Part shown: in pieces, positions 57,312 through 64,000 of the stretch
How the letters are laid out: each line of letters opens with the position of its first letter
Numbering within the stretch: the first letter of the stretch is position 1
Assembly: GCF_048323675.1 (NCBI RefSeq)
Contig: NZ_JBLWFK010000002.1
Location: 558,001-622,000, forward strand
Reading direction: 5' to 3'
Source of the DNA: Mangrovimicrobium sp048323675
GTDB lineage: Bacteria > Pseudomonadota > Gammaproteobacteria > Pseudomonadales > Halieaceae
Length of the DNA stretch: 64,000 nt
Translations under genes and position numbers: made by a program
Notes under the pieces: model-generated
Told to the model about the DNA's origin: nothing
Databases searched by the model: none
What the model saw: only the letters and a program-made list of their open reading frames with translations

Positions 57312-59498
57312 ATGGCCCAGGTGGGTGGCGGCGGCAAGAAAATACTGTATACCCTGAATACGGCGCGCCGTATCGGCCTGATCAATTCGGCGCGGGCGCT
57401 CAAGTCCCACAATGCCTGCAAGGCCTGCGGGCTTGGCATGGGCGGGCAGCGTGGCGGCATGACCAACGAACTCGACGAGTTTCCCTCGGTCTGCAATAAA
57501 AGTGTACAGGCCCAGTCCACCGACATTCAGCAACCGATACCCGGGGAGGTCTTTGCGCACACGCTCACCGAATTCCGGGAGCTGTCCGCCCACCAGCTCG
57601 AGCACCTCGGCCGCCTCGGCCAGCCGCTGTACAAGGCGGCCGGGGAGGACCGCTACCGGGAGGTCGACTGGGACTGGGCCCTGGCGCGGGCCGCCGACGC
57701 CTTCCGCAAAACCCGCCCCGACAGGTCCTTTTTCTACAGCTCCGGGCGCTCCTCCAACGAGGCCGGTTTTGTCCTGCAGTTGCTGGCCCGGCTCTACGGC
57801 ACCAACAACATCAGCAACTGCTCCTACTACTGCCACCAGGCAACCGGCGAAGCGCTGGCCTCGACCATTGGCACCGGCACCGCGACGGTCGAGCTGGCTG
57901 ACCTCAAGGGCTGTGACCTGTTCTTCCTGATCGGTGCGAACCCGGCCTCCAATCACCCGCGCCTGCTGCACAAACTGATTGAACTGCGTCGCCGCGGGGG
58001 CCAGGTCGTCGTGATCAACCCGCTGCGGGAGGCGGGACTGGTGCGATTCGCGGCGCCGAAAATGCCCAGTTCCCTGTTGAAGGGCGGCGACGAGATTGCC
58101 AGTTTCTACCTGCAGCCGCGCATCGGCACCGACATCGCCCTGTTTACCGCGCTGGCCAAAACCGTGGTGGAGCGGGGCGGGACAGCGATGTCATTTATCG
58201 AGCGGTATTGCAGCGATTACCCGGCCTTCGAGCGCTACCTGCAAAGCGTCGATAAAAGCACGCTGCTGGAGACCTGCGGGATCGCCAGCGAGGACCTGGA
58301 TGCCGTTGCCGAAGCCTACCTGCAATCGGAAAACTGCATCTTCGCCTGGGGCATGGGCATGACCCACCACCGCCACGGCGTGGAGAATATCGAGTGGATC
58401 AGCAACCTCGCCCTGCTGCGCGGCATGGTGGGCAAGCCCCACGCCGGCCTGCTGCCGCTGCGCGGCCACAGCAATGTGCAGGGCATCGGCACCATCGGGG
58501 TAAAACCGGTGCTTGCTGAAGAGGTTTTCCAGCGCATACAGGATACCTTCGGCGTCAGCCTGCCGCGCTCGCCCGGCATGCACACCCTCGCCTCACTGGA
58601 GGCGGCGCACCGCGGCGAGATCGACGCGGCACTGCTGCTGGGCGGCAACCTGTACGAAGCGACACCGGACAGCGCCTGGGCGCAACAGGCCCTCGACAAC
58701 ATCGGCTTCAAGCTGTTCCTGACCACCACCCTGAACCGGGGCCACGTCACCGGGGTAGACGCGGGGGAAGTTATCATCCTGCCGGTATGCGCCCGGGACG
58801 AGGAGCCCGAACCGACCACCCAGGAATCGATGTTCAACTATGTGCGGCTCAGCGACGGCGGCATCACCCGGATAGCCTCGGTGCGCTCCGAGATCTCGAT
58901 CCTCGCCGACCTCGCGACCCGGGTGCTGGCCGGCTCGCCGGTCGATTTCCAGCAGTTCAAGTTGCATGGCAAGGTGCGGCAGGCGATCGCCAGGGTAGTG
59001 CCGGGTATGGAGGAACTGGCCAGCATCGATGTCGCCCGGCAGGAGTTCCATATCCGCGGACGGATCAAACACAGCCCCGAGTTCAATACCAGCGATGGCA
59101 GGGCCCGCTTCAGGACCCCGCCGGGGCCCGCAAGCGACCCGGCCAACCTGCGCGACTTCACCCTCATGACGCTGCGCAGCGAAGGACAATTCAATTCCAT
59201 CATCTACGAGCAGGCGGACAGCTACCGGGGCACCAGCCATCGCTGGATCGTGTTCATCAGTCAGCAGGATGCGCTCGAAATCGGGGTGGGAGAGGGCGAG
59301 ACGGTCGACCTGTCCTCCGACTGGGGGGAAATGCTGGCCGTCCAGGTCAAGCTGGCCGAGCTGCCAGCGGGCAGCGTGGCGGCTTACTACCCGGAGGCGA
59401 ACATCCTCACATCCCGGCTCTGTGACCCGCGCAGCCATACCCCGCAATTCAAATCGGTACCCGTTTCCCTGCGCCGGCATGGCAGCGCCGCCACCTGA
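57312..59498 (+). CDS. FdhF/YdeP-like molybdopterin oxidoreductase
   Basis: A 728-residue member of the molybdopterin oxidoreductase family, similar in size to YdeP (759). N-terminal cysteines C36, C39 and C61 (ACKACGLGMGG, PSVCNKS) could hold an iron-sulfur cluster with fewer than the four usual ligands. C174-H175 (YYCHQATGEAL) sits where formate dehydrogenases carry the Mo-ligating Sec/Cys. No signal peptide, so it is cytoplasmic. GGAG precedes ATG 57312. The frame is open for about 1.4 kb upstream only as the antisense shadow of nagA. Substrate unknown; formate is possible. It depends on moaCDE products. Confidence 0.86.
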   Translation: MAQVGGGGKKILYTLNTARRIGLINSARALKSHNACKACGLGMGGQRGGMTNELDEFPSVCNKSVQAQSTDIQQPIPGEVFAHTLTEFRELSAHQLEHLGRLGQPLYKAAGEDRYREVDWDWALARAADAFRKTRPDRSFFYSSGRSSNEAGFVLQLLARLYGTNNISNCSYYCHQATGEALASTIGTGTATVELADLKGCDLFFLIGANPASNHPRLLHKLIELRRRGGQVVVINPLREAGLVRFAAPKMPSSLLKGGDEIASFYLQPRIGTDIALFTALAKTVVERGGTAMSFIERYCSDYPAFERYLQSVDKSTLLETCGIASEDLDAVAEAYLQSENCIFAWGMGMTHHRHGVENIEWISNLALLRGMVGKPHAGLLPLRGHSNVQGIGTIGVKPVLAEEVFQRIQDTFGVSLPRSPGMHTLASLEAAHRGEIDAALLLGGNLYEATPDSAWAQQALDNIGFKLFLTTTLNRGHVTGVDAGEVIILPVCARDEEPEPTTQESMFNYVRLSDGGITRIASVRSEISILADLATRVLAGSPVDFQQFKLHGKVRQAIARVVPGMEELASIDVARQEFHIRGRIKHSPEFNTSDGRARFRTPPGPASDPANLRDFTLMTLRSEGQFNSIIYEQADSYRGTSHRWIVFISQQDALEIGVGEGETVDLSSDWGEMLAVQVKLAELPAGSVAAYYPEANILTSRLCDPRSHTPQFKSVPVSLRRHGSAAT

Positions 59499-59754
59499 GT
59501 AATCCACGCCCGCGCCGTTGCGGACAAAAAATCGCCCATCATCCGCATTTGCCCATACAACGAAGCCAGTTATTTCGGTACAATACCGACGCTCCAAACT
59601 ACCCGTACCATAGAAACCTGCGAATACTTCCTGCAGCGTTTGCCTCCCCAGGAATTGTTCACAGACCCCTGAACATAAGGCTCGACAGGGTGACCAAAAG
59701 TCTCCCTTTCCGGGTTTCGTCGGCCACATCATCCACTCACCACTTGGGAAAAGA

Positions 59755-61989
<2,235 letters not shown>

Positions 61990-62033
61990 TTGACCGCGCC
62001 TGAACAGCCAGCGCCTTATCGGGCGCACAGCAC

Positions 62034-62064
62034 AAGCCGGCCTCCCTGAGGCCGGCTTTTTTTT
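62034..62064 (+). terminator. Intrinsic terminator after idh
   Basis: Perfect stem AAGCCGGCCTC / GAGGCCGGCTT, loop CCT, followed by a run of eight T in total, 45 bases after the stop codon. Confidence 0.93.
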
Positions 62065-62473
62065 GCTCCTGGAAAAGGGCAATCACTCATTGCGAGGGCA
62101 GGGGTGGTCAGGGTGACCGATGAGCCGATTGTCGGCAGGACTCTGGCTGATACTTCGAGCCACCTCTACTGAGCCGCCCGTCAACAGGGGCAAAATCCCG
62201 GCTGCCTGCCATTACTCAGTGTTGCTGGATGCCTTGTAGTGAACCGGGCGCGTGCTCACGGCAGGCGTCAAGGCGGCTACGCAAACCTTTTCCGCCACAA
62301 CGTGGCCCGAAAGCTCCCGAGGTCGCGCCAGCACCCGTAGACGGCGAAAGCGAACGCCAAATCCGAACCTAGCGTCCAATCCGGTTTCGCCCGGTTCAGT
62401 CCGTTACCCGCTCACAGGACCCAAGCGGGGCCTCCGCATAACCTGGAGCGCCAGGCCGTTTCGGGATCACTGG

Positions 62474-62509
62474 TCTTTCAATCCACAGTATCCATCTTTC
62501 AATCAACAG
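62474..62509. repeat. Two iteron-like direct repeats
   Basis: TCTTTCAATCCACAG (62474-62488) and TCTTTCAATCAACAG (62495-62509), 14 of 15 identical, repeated with a 21-base period (two helical turns), 27 bases before the DnaA-box/AT-rich patch. Confidence 0.85.
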
Positions 62510-62535
62510 ACAGCAGGCCCTGGCTGGAAGAGGGC

Positions 62536-62610
62536 TGTGGACAAATATGCGGGCAAATATATTATTTAACATAATATATATTATGCGCAATGTGGATAAT
62601 TCTATCCACG
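62536..62610. other. DnaA-box-like cluster with AT-rich palindrome
   Basis: TGTGGACAA (62536-62544, complement TTGTCCACA), TGTGGATAA (62591-62599, complement TTATCCACA, a perfect DnaA box) and CTATCCACG (62602-62610, two mismatches). Between the first two lies a nearly pure A/T stretch 62555-62584 that includes the 14-base palindrome ATAATATATATTAT (62571-62584). Together with the direct repeats upstream it looks like a small origin or DnaA-titration site. No rep or dnaA gene is adjacent. Confidence 0.5.
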
Positions 62611-63027
62611 CCGCGGGACAAGCGAAATTCCGCGCCTTATTCCCTGTTTAAGAGATTTCAGAAGGAATTGGCTGTGCAGACAGGTTAACTGCCTGAATGT
62701 CACGCTCGTGAGACAATCGAACTAGGGGCAAACCTGCGACAGCAAATCGCCGTCGAGGTCGTATGAATGTATGTCGCTGTATAAAAAGGACGGCTAGCAG
62801 ACCATCCTCGATGCAATCAGGGAATGACGGCCGACTCTGACAGCCGGTGCCGATACGAAAAATCGGGAGCCCATACCACATTACCGCTATCAGGCAGTCG
62901 CAAATTCCAATAAGCAGCAACTATTGAAACGTTGAAGAAGGCTGGTATCAAAAAGGACTTTGGGGTTGGCGGCTCCAATGCTGATGACTGGAGCCTGTAA
63001 ATCTATGAACAGTCCGGGCTTAGTGCC

Positions 63028-63810
63028 TCAGCGCGGCGGCATCCTGATAGCGCCGTCGAGACGCAGGCACTGGCCGTTGAAATAGGAGTTTCGCACCAGT
63101 TCCAGGGCCAGCGAGCCAAATTCCTCCGGCTTGCCCAGGCGCTTCGGGAAAGGCACGGAGGCGGCCAGAACTTCAAGCACTTTCTCGGGTACACTCAGCA
63201 TGGGCGGCGTAGCAAAAATCCCCGGCATGATCGAATTGACACGGATGCCGAGATCCATGAGGTCACGGGCCATCGGCAGAACCAGGCCATTAACGCCTGC
63301 CTTGTTGGCGCCATAGGCGACCTGCCCGATCTGGCCATCCTGCGCAGCGGCGCTGGAGGTCAGGGTAATCACCCCGCGCTCGCCGTCTTCCAGGGGCTCC
63401 AGTTCCGCCATGCCGAGTGCCGAAATTGAGGCCACGCGATAGCTGGCGACCAGGATTCCCTCTGCGGAGAATGCGAAGTCCTCGGTGGACATGCGCTTGA
63501 ATCCGCCATTTTCCTTGTCCCTGCCGACGGTTTTCCCGCCCTTGCTGGCCATGGCGCAGTGCACCAGCACCCTCTCCTGCCCATGGGCGGCGCGCGCTTT
63601 CTCAAAGCCCTGCAGGACACTGTCCTCGTCGAGGATGTTGACCTTGCAAAAAACCCCACCGAGTTCCTCAGCAACCTGCTGCCCTACTTCCTCGTTCAGG
63701 TCGAAAATGGCGACCTTGATACCGACACCAGCGAGTGCTGTGGCGGCCGCGCGGCCTAAACCGGAGGCGCCGCCAGTTACAATTGCGGCGGTATCGTTAT
63801 TGATTTGCAT
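63028..63810 (-). CDS. SDR-family dehydrogenase (3-hydroxyacyl-CoA dehydrogenase type II-like)
   Basis: A 260-residue classical short-chain dehydrogenase. NAD-binding TGGASGLGR is at 12-20 and D37 (IFDLNE) suggests NAD preference. The catalytic serine is S152/S153 and Y166-x3-K170 (YGANK). The usual NNAG structural motif near residue 84 is replaced by HCAMA. The overall pattern, with TPPMLSVPEKVLEVLAASVPFPKRLG, resembles HSD17B10-like fatty acyl-CoA oxidising SDRs. AGGGAGA-like site (GGGAG) precedes ATG 63810. Its own downstream region is the gene-free stretch. Confidence 0.88.
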   Translation of the reverse strand: MQINNDTAAIVTGGASGLGRAAATALAGVGIKVAIFDLNEEVGQQVAEELGGVFCKVNILDEDSVLQGFEKARAAHGQERVLVHCAMASKGGKTVGRDKENGGFKRMSTEDFAFSAEGILVASYRVASISALGMAELEPLEDGERGVITLTSSAAAQDGQIGQVAYGANKAGVNGLVLPMARDLMDLGIRVNSIMPGIFATPPMLSVPEKVLEVLAASVPFPKRLGKPEEFGSLALELVRNSYFNGQCLRLDGAIRMPPR

Positions 63811-64000
63811 GTTGTTTTCTCCCGTCGAAATAATTGGGTTGAGACAATACCATTAAAAAAGCCCTGATCTCACCTTTCGCACGCAACCTCGTTGCCACGC
63901 ATTCCCGGCTAGCCAGGGCGCCGCGGGATTTTGCCAATATCTCCACGAATCCCGCATAAACTGTCGGATCGTTGGCCTGGTCGTAATGCGTGACAGGTGT

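Larger units (their letters stand above)
62065..63027. other. 963-base gene-free region
   Basis: Longest non-coding stretch in the window. No frame has a convincing start, ribosome site or codon pattern. It contains direct repeats (62474-62509), DnaA-box-like sites around an AT-rich palindrome (62536-62610) and, at 62916-63000, a short frame ending KDFGVGGSNADDWSL that may be a decayed 3' gene end. The rest shows nothing I recognise. Confidence 0.7.

Noticed and set aside
62252..62569. Possible 105-residue protein in the gene-free region
   Set aside because: Arg/Pro-rich composition, no ribosome site, runs through the direct repeats and into the AT-rich patch.
63797..64000. Minus-strand frame open from the right edge to just inside the SDR start
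   Set aside because: About 67 codons with no recognised motif and mixed codon use; it could be a gene end, but a window edge does not allow a decision.

Overview
The window is a GC-rich, densely coded stretch of a gammaproteobacterial chromosome. The best guess is a marine Cellvibrionales/Halieaceae-type bacterium. This rests on the order purB-roxA, hflD-mnmA-nudJ-rluE | icd | clpS-clpA | infA-bpt-aat-trxB | ftsK-lolA-rarA-crcB-serS-cysG, which is the Pseudomonas-like backbone order, plus a propionyl-CoA carboxylase/methylmalonyl-CoA module and two unrelated isocitrate dehydrogenases. The taxonomic call is inference. No phage, insertion sequence, CRISPR array or recognisable defence system is visible.

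Layout. 1-2 kb: end of an ABC-2 exporter operon and queF (queuosine). 2-8.3 kb: Tat-type kelch protein, tRNA-Ser(GGA) with its promoter and terminator, a lone receiver domain, an MFS carrier, a secreted glycerophosphodiesterase and a serine hydrolase. 8.3-12.3 kb: moaC-moaD-moaE (molybdopterin synthase), a flavin reductase-like protein, a Nudix hydrolase, Bcp and an MBL-fold hydrolase. 12.3-20.3 kb: MarR regulator, an orphan yajC, D-cysteine desulfhydrase-like enzyme, an AGCS amino acid:sodium symporter, a DUF1326/DUF2182 pair, 5'-nucleotidase, cysB, thrH. 20.3-22.3 kb: a repeat-rich intergenic region and pabB. 22.5-31.3 kb: the complete propionyl-CoA to succinyl-CoA route (carboxyltransferase, an unusually long biotin carboxylase, epimerase, mutase, MeaB chaperone). 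31.4-33 kb: a surface protein with a PEP/IPTL-CTERM-like sorting tail and a Rieske ferredoxin. 33-59.5 kb: the conserved housekeeping block, ending with prc, nagA and an FdhF/YdeP-like molybdoenzyme. 59.7-62 kb: monomeric isocitrate dehydrogenase. 62.1-63 kb: the longest gene-free stretch, with direct repeats, an AT-rich palindrome and DnaA-box-like sites. 63-63.8 kb: an SDR dehydrogenase.

Functional links. ClpS, ClpA, Bpt and Aat form a nearly complete N-degron pathway within about 4.5 kb. MoaCDE make the cofactor precursor that the molybdoenzyme at 57.3 kb would need. The methylmalonyl module feeds succinyl-CoA to the TCA cycle, where the two isocitrate dehydrogenases act.

The most unusual observation is a family of large compound hairpins. 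Four copies occur as two inverted pairs (20401-20850 and 29907-30260). Each has long outer arms of 20-26 bp whose sequence differs between copies but still pairs, enclosing two small hairpins with a CATCCATG-type apex that also show compensatory changes. I can explain them neither as ordinary terminators nor as short REP units. They look like a mobile or selected structured element of unknown function.
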